Positions 44,610-54,859 of a DNA stretch of 60,000 bases are shown here, piece after piece; the first letter of the stretch is position 1; each line of letters opens with the position of its first letter. The notes beneath the pieces were generated by a model, which saw only the letters and a list, made by a program, of their open reading frames with translations, was not told the origin of the DNA and ran no database searches. Origin of the DNA: Adiantum capillus-veneris (taxonomy: Eukaryota; Streptophyta; Polypodiopsida; Polypodiales; Pteridaceae); assembly GCA_014529385.2 (NCBI GenBank), contig CM043942.1, positions 60,467,684-60,527,683 on the forward strand. Direction: 5' to 3'. Position numbers and translations under genes: made by a program.

Positions 44610-44928
44610 TGTAAAGTGTGAGCTTTGTCCTAAGGTGTGAGTCAAGGAGAGGAGAGTGGATTTATCCCACATACTGTGGAGCAATGCTGTAGAGCTACTT
44701 AAAGCTCATTTCTTGAATCAATAAACAACAACTCATTTTGCACTACATGCTTTTCTATGGTGAGCTTGTGCTAAGCTAAGTCAATACTCAAGATTGTGTT
44801 TATGATTCCAAGCTAATTCTATCTTGGAACCTAATTCACTTGAGTGATAACCTTGCTTACACACACTCACACACTTGCACCATGTTTCTCTTTCAGCCAC
44901 CATAGCTAGCACGATCCAATTCCTAACA
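44610..44928 (+). repeat. 5' LTR of the non-autonomous element
   Basis: 319 bp, TGTAAAGTGTGAG…TTCCTAACA, matching 46968-47286 with only a handful of differences. Confidence 0.95.
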
Positions 44929-44946
44929 TTTGGTATCAGAGCCATG
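44929..44946 (+). promoter_or_regulatory. Primer binding site, initiator tRNA-Met
   Basis: TTTGGTATCAGAGCCATG immediately follows the LTR. TGGTATCAGAGCC complements the 3' end of plant initiator tRNA-Met. Confidence 0.93.
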
Positions 44947-46779
44947 GTGTGCTAGCTAGGATTTTCATTATGCATTAGTGTGTGTTAATCATTAGCATCT
45001 CCATTAGCTTCGATTATCACTTCTTAATCATTTTTTTGAGTCCTTAATCTATCATCGCCTCTCTCCTTCCACCTCTAATAATCATCACGTAGTAATCACT
45101 AGACTAATTAGTTTTGAGCAAGCTCATGGGTTTGATTCCTATGAACCACTACTCTCGCTAGTTAATCTTGGTGGTCAATTAAGCGATCTTTAGATTCAAC
45201 CTCTTCAATTTGTGTACATTAAGTGTCATTTCCCCCCAATTTGCACTTGCAATTAATTTCTTTAGCTTCATCACCCTCGTCATCTCAAAGCACTCCTCAA
45301 AACCTATCCATAGAGTCCCTAAGTGCCCCATTCTGACAAGGGAAGCCCGTTCAATTTTTTTCCTAAAAATAGGTGTGTGTGTGTGTGTGTGGAAAGCCTG
45401 CTGAGTTTTGGTTAAGAATTAAATTTTCGGAAGCATTCCACAAGCAGGCTTTGAGGTTGCGTGGTGAAACACCCTTGCCTAATTTGGGGAGACTGGGCCG
45501 ACGCCAATCGGCGGCTTTTTTGAGAAATCGGGTCCGCTGGGGAGGAGTCCCACGGCCACACACAACCGGAAGAGGACTTTAACAGCGTGGTAATCTGCAA
45601 TTTAATCGGTTGGCGCGTCCGCTGGAGAGCGCTCATGCGCGGATCCTTTTTCTACTCGACGCTGCCCGCTGCCCGGAGGTTGACCGCATTGCCCTCGCCT
45701 GCCCGGCAAAGTGCCCTGTTGCCCGCGCCTTGCCCGGCCTGCCCGACGTGCCCGGAAAGTGCATGCCTTGCCCACTGGCATTATCCGCCCTTCACACGTC
45801 TTCCTGAGCTCCAACCCTTGGCCTTGCCCTTTTCCCTTAAAGCCCATTCTCGCACTGCTGCACTCACCTCCCCTCGGGCCTCAAGAGCTCCAACTCAAGA
45901 GCTCCCCCATTCCCATGGCCCACTCAAGACCTCTTCCCGTGGCACTCCGACCCGCAGCCACGTATTTCATAGGACATGCTCCCACTCAAATTGCAACGAG
46001 GAAAAGTAAATCAACACAAAATAGAAGAAGCTTCGAGGACATAAAGAGAGATTCAACAAGGGATTTCAAGAGAGGCTATCAAACAAGCATCTGAAAGCTT
46101 CCGCACCAAGCATTCAAAAGGGGATCACTCCTCGCCGGCTTGGCTAAATATCAAAGCAAAGCAAAGAATCATTTCCCCTATCTGTGAAGAGGGGCTTCAC
46201 CAACAGTGAAGAGGAGCTTCACATTGAAGAAATCCAAAGTACACATTAAAATCTTGCCAAGCACAACAATTTCTTGCAATGTATGTAATTATATTTGTCT
46301 ACATGGATGACATTATGTGCTTTTGTGATGGGATAGACATCGGCATTGGAGAGTCTCCAAATTGCTAAAATCCCTCCATGTGTGAAGACTTTGTGACAAA
46401 TTGTATGAGAAACACCGCATGCTTGGGCTCTCGGAGTATGACCAAGATGGAAGAGAGCATTAATTTTTGCATAAACCTTTTCATAGGATATTTTAGCATA
46501 TTGTTGCATATCATTATGACGCATGGAATAAAGCCTGATTGTACCACAAAAAGGGGACAGAAGTACTCGTTTGAGGGGAGGATACGAAGTCAAAGACCAT
46601 GAAGCAGTTAGAAGCAACAGCAGAAGCAACGAAGGCAAGAGACCTGACAGAGGATCAGCTCACATAGTAGAAGACAAAAAGGACGAAGATGAAGGCAGCG
46701 TTTGGGAAGACCCATTTTGAAGATGCAGACTCTCTACTTGTAGGGGAGGACTTTTTCCAGTGTGGATACGAGCTTATCA

Positions 46780-46920
46780 TCTTGTGTGGACATCACCATC
46801 CTTTGTGGATCTTTCTTGTGTGGATTTTACCATCCTGTGTGGATATCACCATCCTTTGTGGACTTTATTTTCCTGTGTGGATATCACCATCCTATGTGGA
46901 TTTTGTTAGCATGTGTGGAT
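46780..46920 (+). repeat. Degenerate ~20-bp tandem repeat beside the 3' LTR
   Basis: Seven or so variants of CATCCTGTGTGGATATCAC (with TTTTGT or ACTTTATTT variants) lie in the last 200 bp before the polypurine-like CTCAAGGGCAGGA and the 3' LTR. Confidence 0.8.
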
Positions 46921-46967
46921 CATGCATCTTCAGTATCTTGTCTTAGTCCAAACCTCAAGGGCAGGAT

Positions 46968-47286
46968 TGTAAAGTGTGAGCTTTGTCCTAAGGTGTGAGT
47001 CAAGGAGAGGAGAGTAGATTTATCCCACATATTGTGGAGCAAGGTTGTAGAGCTACTTAAAGCTCATTTCTTGAATCAATAAACAAAAACTCATTTTGCA
47101 CTACATGCTTGTCTATGGTGAGCTTGTGCTAAGCTAAGTCAATACTCGAGATTGTGTTTATGATTCCAAGCTAATTCTATCGTGGAACCTAATTCACTTG
47201 AGTGATAACCTTGCTTACACACACTCACACACTTGCACCATGTTTCTCTTTCATCCACCATAGCTAGCACGATCCAATTCCTAACA
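46968..47286 (+). repeat. 3' LTR of the non-autonomous element
   Basis: 319 bp, same ends and length as the 5' LTR, followed by ACTTC. Confidence 0.95.
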
Positions 47287-47291
47287 ACTTC

Positions 47292-47967
47292 CTATCACCA
47301 TCAGATTAATCGAGCAATTGGCTATGTATCAATTACTACCTGGAAGGCTATACAAAAGAAATCAGGACAAAATATTGCTCTTATGCATTAATCTTGAAGA
47401 AAAAGAAAAATACCTAAGTCAAGCACATGTTACCATAGTAGGACTTCACTTTGTGGAAGACCAAACTATGCAACGAATCTTGAGACTTGGAGTATTTTGG
47501 CCGACTATGAGGAGAGATGTTCGATCTTTTGTAAAGGATTGCCCTCAATGTCAAAAACAGACACCCATACCTCATGTAACATTGTTTCAAATGTCACTTG
47601 TTCCTAAGTGGAATAATTATCTGGTTACTTACTTATTGAGCCGAACATTTTCTGAGGATATGAGTAAACACCGTCAAAGACCAATTGAAACTAAAGCAAG
47701 AGACTATGCTCTTATTGGAAACCAACTGTATCGGAGAGGTAAAGATCAACATTTGCGTCTTTGTGCAAATGAAAACGAGTATATTCCGATTATAGAACAA
47801 GCACATGCTGAATTAGCTGGAGGGCACCTGTCTAGTGAGACCACCGCAAGAACAATCTTGATGGTAGGCATATGGTGGACAATACTTTTTGCAGATGCCA
47901 AAGAATATGTTAGAAGGTGTGATGCTTGTCAATGAGCAAAAATGCCAACACAAATAGATAGCAGGCC
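47292..47967 (+). pseudogene. Element D integrase N-terminus with two zinc-binding modules
   Basis: The frame 47318-47935 contains two successive HHCC integrase zinc-binding domains. The first has AHVTIVGLHFVEDQTMQRIL…VKDCPQCQK and the second has AHAELAGGHLSSETTARTIL…VRRCDACQ. They are joined by a roughly 95-residue linker with QRPIETKARDYALIGNQLYR. Both keep the spacing H-x6-H and C-x2-C. The frame begins after the ACTTC of the LTR insertion and ends at a stop (47933-47935) just before the TTAA insertion. Confidence 0.85.
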
Positions 47968-47971
47968 TTAA

Positions 47972-49293
47972 CACTAGGTTGGTAACCTAACAGGACATAT
48001 AAGTGTCCTTTCAGGGTTTTGAAAAAAACCTCCAAAACCATAGTAGATCCACTCATTTTGTAAAATCCTTTCATGAGGTTATAGTTCAAGGCCTACTACA
48101 CATGGAGAAAATTAGAAACTTGTAAAATTTCTCATCTTTTGGTCACACCAAGCCTCCAAAGTTGATGGACCAGCGCATTTTCATCAAAACAGTCATTTCT
48201 TACGTTTTGTTGCATAAAAATAAGATTAGGGATTTTTGTAGGACTTGAGATAAATTCCCTAGTTAACTTCAATGGGTTGGTGATTAGAACATATGACTGC
48301 TTCTCACTCACTATTTTTTGTTTTGCCAAAATAAATAGGTACAAAAAAGTTGAATTTTTACCATTCTGCAAACCTATCATCAAAGTTTCTATAGCCACGC
48401 TCAATACAAATAATATATGCATGTTTTCTTAGTTCCCTATTGTCCTTTATGTTCATAAGGATCCATGGAGCATGTCAAAATAATAATACATATCTTACCA
48501 AGGGGAATCTTGGGGACAAAGATGAAGTGCTAAATACAGCAAACATGAAGAAACTGGGTTCAACATTATGAGTTGTAGAATTCCATAGAAACTATTCAAT
48601 ATCTAGCCAAATTTGATCGTTATGACTAGATATGGTTACTACCTACAAAATGCATGTAGTTGTCACAAGAAATCAACAATATTGAAAAAGCTATACTTGA
48701 TATACTAGAATGTTTCGTTTTCTTCTATAATTGAAAAAATCAACCATCGTTGTGTATTATGAAAAATAGGGTATTAGGTGCCCCAAAACTCAAGGAATAT
48801 TAGCTTTATGTTACAATATGCGACATAGAAAATAAAAAATGCATTTGGATATCATGAAATCCACCAAAAAAATCATAGAAGAGCTAAAATTGGCTAAAAA
48901 ACAGGATTTGACAATTTTTGTAATTTGGTCATAACTTACAAGTTTAACATTTATTTCTCCCTAGAAGCATCAGGACATGTTGAGGACTACTAAAGATAGT
49001 TCTCTAGCATTATAGACCTCACAAAAATGAATTCTAGAGTGGTATAGTTGCAAAAAGTTGAAAAAAAGTCAAAAACAGGACCCGTTTTTGCACACAGTTT
49101 AGGTTGTGAAATGTTGTGCAAGGACAAGGTTAAAGATGGAATTGATATTCCAAAAAAATGTCGAGTTTTTTTCAGCTCACGAGACAACTTTCTTGATAGA
49201 TAGCACCTCAAAATCCATTTTGAAACTCTTGACATAATTCAAGGAAAATGGTCACTTAGCAGGACATAAAAGTGTCCCATTACCAACCTAGTG
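47972..49293. mobile_element. TTAA-flanked DNA transposon, non-autonomous
   Basis: A 1,322-bp AT-rich insert with perfect 14-bp ends CACTAGGTTGGTAA and the complement TTACCAACCTAGTG, flanked on both sides by TTAA (47968-47971 and 49294-49297). Just inside each end is a small hairpin, GGACATATAAGTGTCC on the left and GGACATAAAAGTGTCC on the right. No coding capacity was seen. A TTAA duplication is typical of piggyBac-like and Kolobok-like elements; the CACTA-like ends are not by themselves diagnostic. It separates the integrase zinc domain from the catalytic core in element D. Confidence 0.85.
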
Positions 49294-49297
49294 TTAA

Positions 49298-50230
49298 GAC
49301 CAATGATGGGGGCTAGAGCTTTCGCAAAATGGGGTATAGATTTTGCTGGATCAATACAGTCACTTGCTTATAGAAGCCAAGATCAATATATCATTGTAGC
49401 TATGGACTATTTTACCAAGTGGGTCGAGGCTAAAGAAACTCAAAAGAATGATGCCAAAACCACTGCTGCATTCTTATATGAGTATGTATCACGAGATATG
49501 GACTGTCAATAGAGATTGTCAGTGATAAAGAAACTCATTTGCTCAATGAGGTAATAGAGTATTTTCTTAATGAGTTTATAATCATCCATAACAAATCAGC
49601 TCCCTATCACCCACAAGCAAACGGAAAAGCTGAGAGTAAATAAAATTCTTAGCTCGGTGCTGACTAAAGTGGTTAGTTCAGGAAGGACAAACCGAGAAAT
49701 GAATCTCCATGCTACTATATGGGCTTATCGAGTTTCATTCAAAGAAACTTTAAATGCTATACCCTTTAACCTTGTTTATGGTCCTGATGCCATACTGCCA
49801 ATAGAATTTCTATTGTGGACATTAAGGTAACATAGAATCTTGAGTGGATTAGACATGAATTGTCAGAAAGACTTGAAGATTTGGAAAAGCTAGATGAGCA
49901 AAGGCTAACTACTATAGCTCATATCTATGCACAAAAGAGAAAACAAAAATAGTTTTTTGATTCCCACTTAATCACAAAAATCTTCAAGAAAGGGTACTTA
50001 GTTTTAGTCTATTCCCTTACGCAATACATTTCGAAGTTTAAGAAAAAGGGAAACGGACCATTTATCATTGAAGATGTATCTCCAAGTGGAGCAGTAAAAT
50101 TGTCCACCCTAGATGGTGAACCAATGGCTAATTGGATTAGTGGCTATCGTTTAAAGAAATACAATTTGCCACTAATCAATGAATTGCTAGAAATAATGCA
50201 TGCAGTAAAACAAAAAAAGATCAAATGACA
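49298..50230 (+). pseudogene. Element D integrase catalytic core and C-terminus
   Basis: ARAFAKWGIDFAGS (first Asp) and YIIVAMDYFTKWVEA are followed in other frames by the second Asp region (EIVSDKETHLLNEVIEYF, about 49510-49555) and the Glu region (YHPQANGKAE, about 49600-49630). Then come LHATIWAYRVSF, VYGPDAILPIEF and the C-terminal part near 49980-50160 (FKKKGNGPFIIEDV, LDGEPM-WISGYRLKKY). Several frameshifts are present. It is homologous to 1-602. Confidence 0.85.
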
Positions 50231-50384
50231 GCAGGTTATTGATGAAGCCCAAGAGGAAGCTCGACTTCGGGTCCTCAAGCAAAAAGCTACTCTCAAGAAT
50301 CAACAAATATCGATTCCTATCAACACTCTGGAAATAGATTATTGACAATGGGAATTACCTAAAGATGCAATTTCAACAGATGAT

Positions 50385-50935
50385 GACTGGTTAGATGGAA
50401 TGGACCTGCACATCAAAGTACAGCTCAACAATCATAGCACCAATGCTTTGGTCGACACAGGAGCTAGAGTAAATGCAGCCAGTTATTCCACATACAAGAA
50501 GGCCACAAGTCAAGCATTGACGACAGGAGTAGCGACAATCAAAGGATGCAACAATAACCCAACCCCAACATTGGGAGTAATCAACTTGAACGTGATAGTA
50601 CATGGATGTTCATGTTCTCATCAATTTGTATGCTTACCAGATGAACACATGAATGAAACAATGATTCTTGAAATTCCCTCGATGCGAACACACAAAGTAG
50701 TACCGGATTGGGATACAAATCAGCTAAAGCTATCACCTAAAGGAGGGAAACTCATTGTTCCAATTGCACCAAGCAAGGAGGAATGGAAAAGAAGCAATCA
50801 ACAGACCAAACCACAAAGTAATCAATCTTCTCCATCCCCTCGACAATCAAATGCTACAAGTAGCATGCAAGGAGACAGGAAAATTTGGGTACCAAAAGCA
50901 CAGCTTAAGGATAAACCGATTTAGATTTGGGTGCC
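50385..50935 (+). pseudogene. Second retropepsin-like domain downstream of integrase D
   Basis: The frame 50400-50923 is preceded in frame by TDDDWLDG. It contains STNALVDTGARVNAASYSTY, a canonical D-T-G-A retropepsin active site, and ends its domain with ETMILEIPSMRTHKVVPDWD, matching the ILG-P-hydrophobic…DW end of gypsy proteases. The C-terminal tail has repeated WVPK words (KIWVPKAQLKD and, after a TAG at 50923, IWVPKTSPTK). Element D already has a protease in the normal position (41626-42010), so this is an additional copy in an unusual place. It is open for 174 codons and could be a separate ORF or a C-terminal extension of pol. Confidence 0.7.
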
Positions 50936-52082
50936 TAAAACTTCACCGACAAAACAAAAGAAGGTTCCAAGGGTTAAAACATAGAGAAGAGCATCTCCGC
51001 GCAAGGAATTTAACATGAAAATGGTTGGAGGAAAAAGGAGCACTTATCTTCTTCACAAACCGTAAAACCAATCAAGCAATGGCAAGTTAAGCCTCAAAAG
51101 ACTCCACCACACCATACACCACCATGCCAACCAAGCTACCAATGGTGAGAAAAAGCTTGACAACAGTCAAGAGTTCTACCAATAGCTCAAGCAATCAGTG
51201 TATTGAAGCATCCTAATGGTACAATCAAACAGAGAGCACACAAGCTATAAGATTTTCTCTTTGGAAGACATCAGCAACAAACCTTGACATCAGAACCCTT
51301 GAGTTAATTACTCAAGACCCAGCTCTTGCACAACATCTTGGTTTGAATTGCATTGATCTTCATAGCATGGTAGAGCCAATCATGGGTATGCATAGACACA
51401 ATTGTTCAACCCATACACAACCGTTGTCAGGCAGTTGTTTTCGTGCTTTTCCTTTACAATCACATGTTGATAATCATGTATGTCACAGTTCGATGGATTC
51501 TCCTCTTAGCTTAGAGGAAATGGTTTTAGGATATCTGATTGTCGGTGTTGTCGGGTTTTCGACATCAAGCATGCACTTGTGCGGTTAATGCCTTGAAGGA
51601 TATCCACGGGTTCCTTCCGGATATTGAGTGTTAATCTCTCAATTTAGAGAGTCCTCGCCTGCCTTACTATCAAAGTTTGATGGGAAAATGAAGACATGAT
51701 GTATGAAGGACAAAACGATGGAGGGAATTCTGAAGTAGGACATTTTTTTGGGTAAGTGAATGCTGAAGCTGCCAACTTGCCAGGAAAAAACGGGGGAAGG
51801 TCGCTGCAGAGAGGGGGCTACCAGGCTAGAAGGGTGCTCTTGAAGCCACTCGGGAGCAGGAAGGCGAGCAGCCAAAGGCCGCATGATGCTACAATACGAA
51901 GGGGGTGTGCTACAAAAGAGAGCCGTGGGCTGGTATAGGGCTAAGCTGAAGCATTAAAGGGACGTCCGAGCGAGGAGAAGGCATTGTCGGAAGGCGAGAG
52001 CACCAGGGCTACAAGGGGGGAAGACTGCGAATAACAGGCCTTGAGGAGGGGGATGAGAGGCCATTAAGTGCTGCAGGATCTA
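50936..52082. other. Stretch between element D and copia E
   Basis: No supported gene. The first part continues the WVPK-rich tail, and 51600-52080 is purine-rich non-coding sequence. I did not find the 3' LTR of element D here. Confidence 0.5.
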
Positions 52083-52714
52083 AGGAGAAAAGTGTTATGA
52101 GAGACTTTATGGGATCAAGCCAACAGTTTCCTACATGAAAGTTTTTGGATGTGTTTGCTATGTTCATGTGCCAAATGAAGCAAGAAAGAATATGGAGCCA
52201 AAGGCAGTGAAGTGTATATTCTTGGGCTACCTAGTTGAAAAGAAAGGTTACAAGTGCTATGATCCTACGACAAGACAAGTTTATGTCAGTAGAGATGTCA
52301 GATTTTGTGAGCATGAACCATGGTATAAACCAAAGCCAGTGATGATAGAAGATGAGTATGAAGAGCAAGAGAATGTGCGTCATGTTGTTGATAAGCTAGG
52401 ACCATCAACAAGAACTATTTCAGGACCAAATATGGCAGAGGAGAGTACAGGAAGTGTCAACCCATGGAGCGGTCGTTTGCGAGATAAGAAGCAAGACGAG
52501 AAAGGCAAGAAGAAAGTGGTTGAAGAGAGTTCTTGAGATGAAAGCCTCGATGAAGAGCATGGTTTACCACATTTGAGGACACCTAGCAGTAAGCATATTG
52601 AGAAATATGTACCCCCATATGCAAGAGTTGAAGAGAAGAGTGCACCACAGTTGAGAAGATCAGAGAGGGTGCGTTATCCAGTTGATAGATTGACATACAA
52701 CAGCTACATGCGTA
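52083..52714 (+). pseudogene. Copia E copy 1, integrase end to RT start
   Basis: WDQANSFLHESFWM-type junction sequence, then MKVFGCVCYVHVPNEARKNM, EPKAVKCIFLGYLVEKKGYK, YVSRDVRFCEHEPWYKPKPV and RSERVRYPVDRLTYNSYM, the end of copia integrase and linker to RT. It is truncated at the 5' side near 52083. A stop at 52534-52536 and a solo LTR at 52715 interrupt it. Confidence 0.88.
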
Positions 52715-53036
52715 TGTTGAGATGTCGAGCTCTACACCTTGAGCTGGCATCCACTACGGGTCTTGGCCGCTTACGGCATTTACTCACTAGCGCGTTAGGT
52801 GACCGACACGGAGGATCTCTGCCAGTGATTCTACAGCTGGACTACACTTATAGTGCCAGCCTAGTACGCTTCTAGCGAGTTCACACTTAGTGACCGCATG
52901 TACATATGTGCTACTTTTCAGCTTTAGCACTTAGTCATTTTGTACTCTCTTTTCTGTGAAGAAGAAGAAGAAGCTTTCCATCTCTGTGTGCTTTGTGCTT
53001 GTCTTGTGTAGCTCTCTTGCAGCCTCATTCTTTACA
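52715..53036 (+). repeat. Solo LTR in copia E copy 1
   Basis: A 322-bp insert starting TGTTGAGATG and ending TTTACA, flanked by GCGTA (52710-52714) and TCGTA (53037-53041). Copy 2 has the uninterrupted site ATGCGTACACATTATGC at about 54929-54945. This proves the insertion and its ends, allowing one mutated base in the duplication. Confidence 0.9.
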
Positions 53037-54626
53037 TCGTACACATTATGCATACATGGTTTCACGTGTGCAACATAAAGAGCCTACATGTTTTCAAAAG
53101 GCAATTGGAAAATCAGAATGGGAGTCAGCTATGGATGATTAGATGGATGCTCTTGTGAAGAATGACACTTGGGATTTGGTTCGGTTGCCAAGTGGAAAGA
53201 AAGCAATTGGTTCAAAATGGGTATACAGAGTCAAGTGCAAGTCAGATGGTAGTGTGGAAAGATACAAAGCGAGGCTTGTTGCTAAAGGTTATGCACAAAC
53301 AAAAGGTCTTGATTATGATGAGACATTTAGTCCAGTTGCAAAGATGACAACAGTCAGATTGGTGATAGCAATGGCAAGTATGTTCGGTTGGAAGTTACCG
53401 CAAATGGATGTGGATAATGCATTCTTGAATGGTGACTTGGAAGAACAAGTTTATATGATACAGCCAGAGGGTTATCAACATCCAGAGTTTCCATATTATG
53501 TGTGTAAGTTGAAGAAAGCATTGTATGGTTTGAAGCAAGCATCTAGAGCTTGGTGTGAAAAGATAACCAGATTCTTGAAGAAGATTGGATTTAAACAATC
53601 TACTGCTGATCACTCATTATTTTTTAAGCATGTTGATGGAGAGATCGTCGTTATTGTTATCTATGTTGATGACTTGATTCTCACTGGAAGTCATGATGAG
53701 AAAATTTTGCATGTCAAGAAGAGTTTGTTGAGAGAATTCAACATGAAGGACCTTGGTGAGTTGAGATATTTCTTGGGAATTGAAATTTTCAATACTTTAT
53801 CTTGAATTTGGATGATACAAAGACAATACGCGTTGGATATTCTTGAGAAGTATGGAATGACAGCGTGAAAACCGGCTGATACACCTCTTGATCAAAATGT
53901 GAAGTTTTTTTATGATGGACATTACATTGAGGATGTCACTATGTATCGCAAGATGGTTGGAAGCCTTATTTACTTGACAATAACAAGGCCAGATTTGAGT
54001 TATGCAGTGGGTGTTGTGAGTCAATTCATGCAAAATCCATGTAAAAGTCATCTTGATGCAGTGAGACGGATTATGAGATATGTGAAAGCCACTGTCAATT
54101 ATGGAATGTTTTATGAAAAGAATGGGAAGCTTTGTCTTTATGGTTACACAGATGCAGACTGGGCAGGAGATTTTATGGATATAAGATCTACAAGTGGTTA
54201 TGCATTTTCCATTGCAATGGTATGATAAGTTGGAGTAGCAAGAAGCAATCAATTGTACCATTATCAAGTACAGAAGCTGAATATCGTGGAGCAGCTTTGG
54301 CAGCATGTGAAGAGTCATGGTTGAGAGTACTTATGGTAGAATTTGGTTTTGACTATCTTGACAATGTCATTATATATTGTGACAATATTAGTAGCATCAT
54401 GTTGGCAAAGAATCCAGTCTACCATGCTCGCACTAAACACATTGACGTACATTATCACTTCATTAGAGAAAAAGTTTTGGCAAATGAGATTGATTTGGTG
54501 TATGTGAAGACAAATGATCAAGTTGCGGATATATTCACAAAAGCTCTTGGAAAGGAGAATTTTTCCTACCTTCGTGAAGCATTGGGAATCCATCATATGC
54601 AAGCTCACTCTGAGCTTGAGGGGGAG
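53037..54626 (+). pseudogene. Copia E copy 1 reverse transcriptase and RNase H
   Basis: RT frame 53143-53805 has NDTWDLVRLPSGKKAIGSKW, KARLVAKGYAQTKGLDYDET, LPQMDVDNAFLNGDLEEQVY, YGLKQASRAW and VIYVDDLILTG. The RNase H frames 53899-54225 and 54132-54620 have YGYTDADWAGDFMDIRSTSG, TEAEYRGAALAACEESWL, YCDNISSIMLAKNP and RTKHIDVHYHFIREK. There are a stop near 53803 and a one-base deletion near 54215. The 3' end with the purine tract GAGCTTGAGGGGGAG is intact. Confidence 0.92.
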
Positions 54627-54859
54627 TGTTAAAGAATATGATGTTAAAGAATATGTCCATTGTGCTATGGGCGGCTGGACACTGACTATACTATGTTGTA
54701 AATATACTTTGAATAATAGTTCAAAGAGATGAAGAAGAGAAGAGCAGCTCGTTGAATGGCTGCTACAGGGTAACGATTGTGTGTGTGTGTGTCTCGATGT
54801 GTGTTGGTGTGTGTGTGTAGTCTTCTTTCCTACCTTCTCCATCACCTGCACACTCTACA
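54627..54859 (+). repeat. LTR between the two copia E copies
   Basis: 233 bp, TGTTAAAGAATATG…CACTCTACA, matching 56442-56668. It contains a 15-bp internal duplication at its start and a GT repeat. It is followed directly by internal copia sequence (GAGAAGAGTGCACCTCAG), not by a primer site. Confidence 0.9.

Larger units (their letters stand above)
44610..47286 (+). mobile_element. Non-autonomous LTR retrotransposon (LARD/TRIM-like)
   Basis: 2,677 bp with two 319-bp LTRs and perfect ACTTC target duplications (44605-44609 and 47287-47291). TTTGGTATCAGAGCC, complementary to initiator tRNA-Met, follows the left LTR. The interior of about 2.04 kb has no gag or pol. A GC-rich stretch (45430-45960) gives only compositional open frames. 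A degenerate tandem repeat lies near 46780-46920. It needs proteins from another copia element to move. It splits element D between RNase H and integrase. Confidence 0.95.

Noticed and set aside
44929-44946. tRNA-like segments at primer binding sites
   Set aside because: Only 12-23 bases complementary to tRNA 3' ends; these are primer sites, not tRNA genes.
45587-46094. Proline/alanine-rich overlapping ORFs inside the non-autonomous LTR element
   Set aside because: Three overlapping frames are open at once because the DNA is GC-rich; no domain is recognisable.
46274-46312. VYMDDIM, resembling the RT YxDD motif
   Set aside because: Only seven or so residues, with no other RT motif before or after.
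53797-54318. Long minus-strand ORFs opposite copia RT-RNase H (also 54315-54851, 56130-56660)
   Set aside because: Antisense shadows of the conserved RNase H coding sequence, occurring in both copies at the same place.
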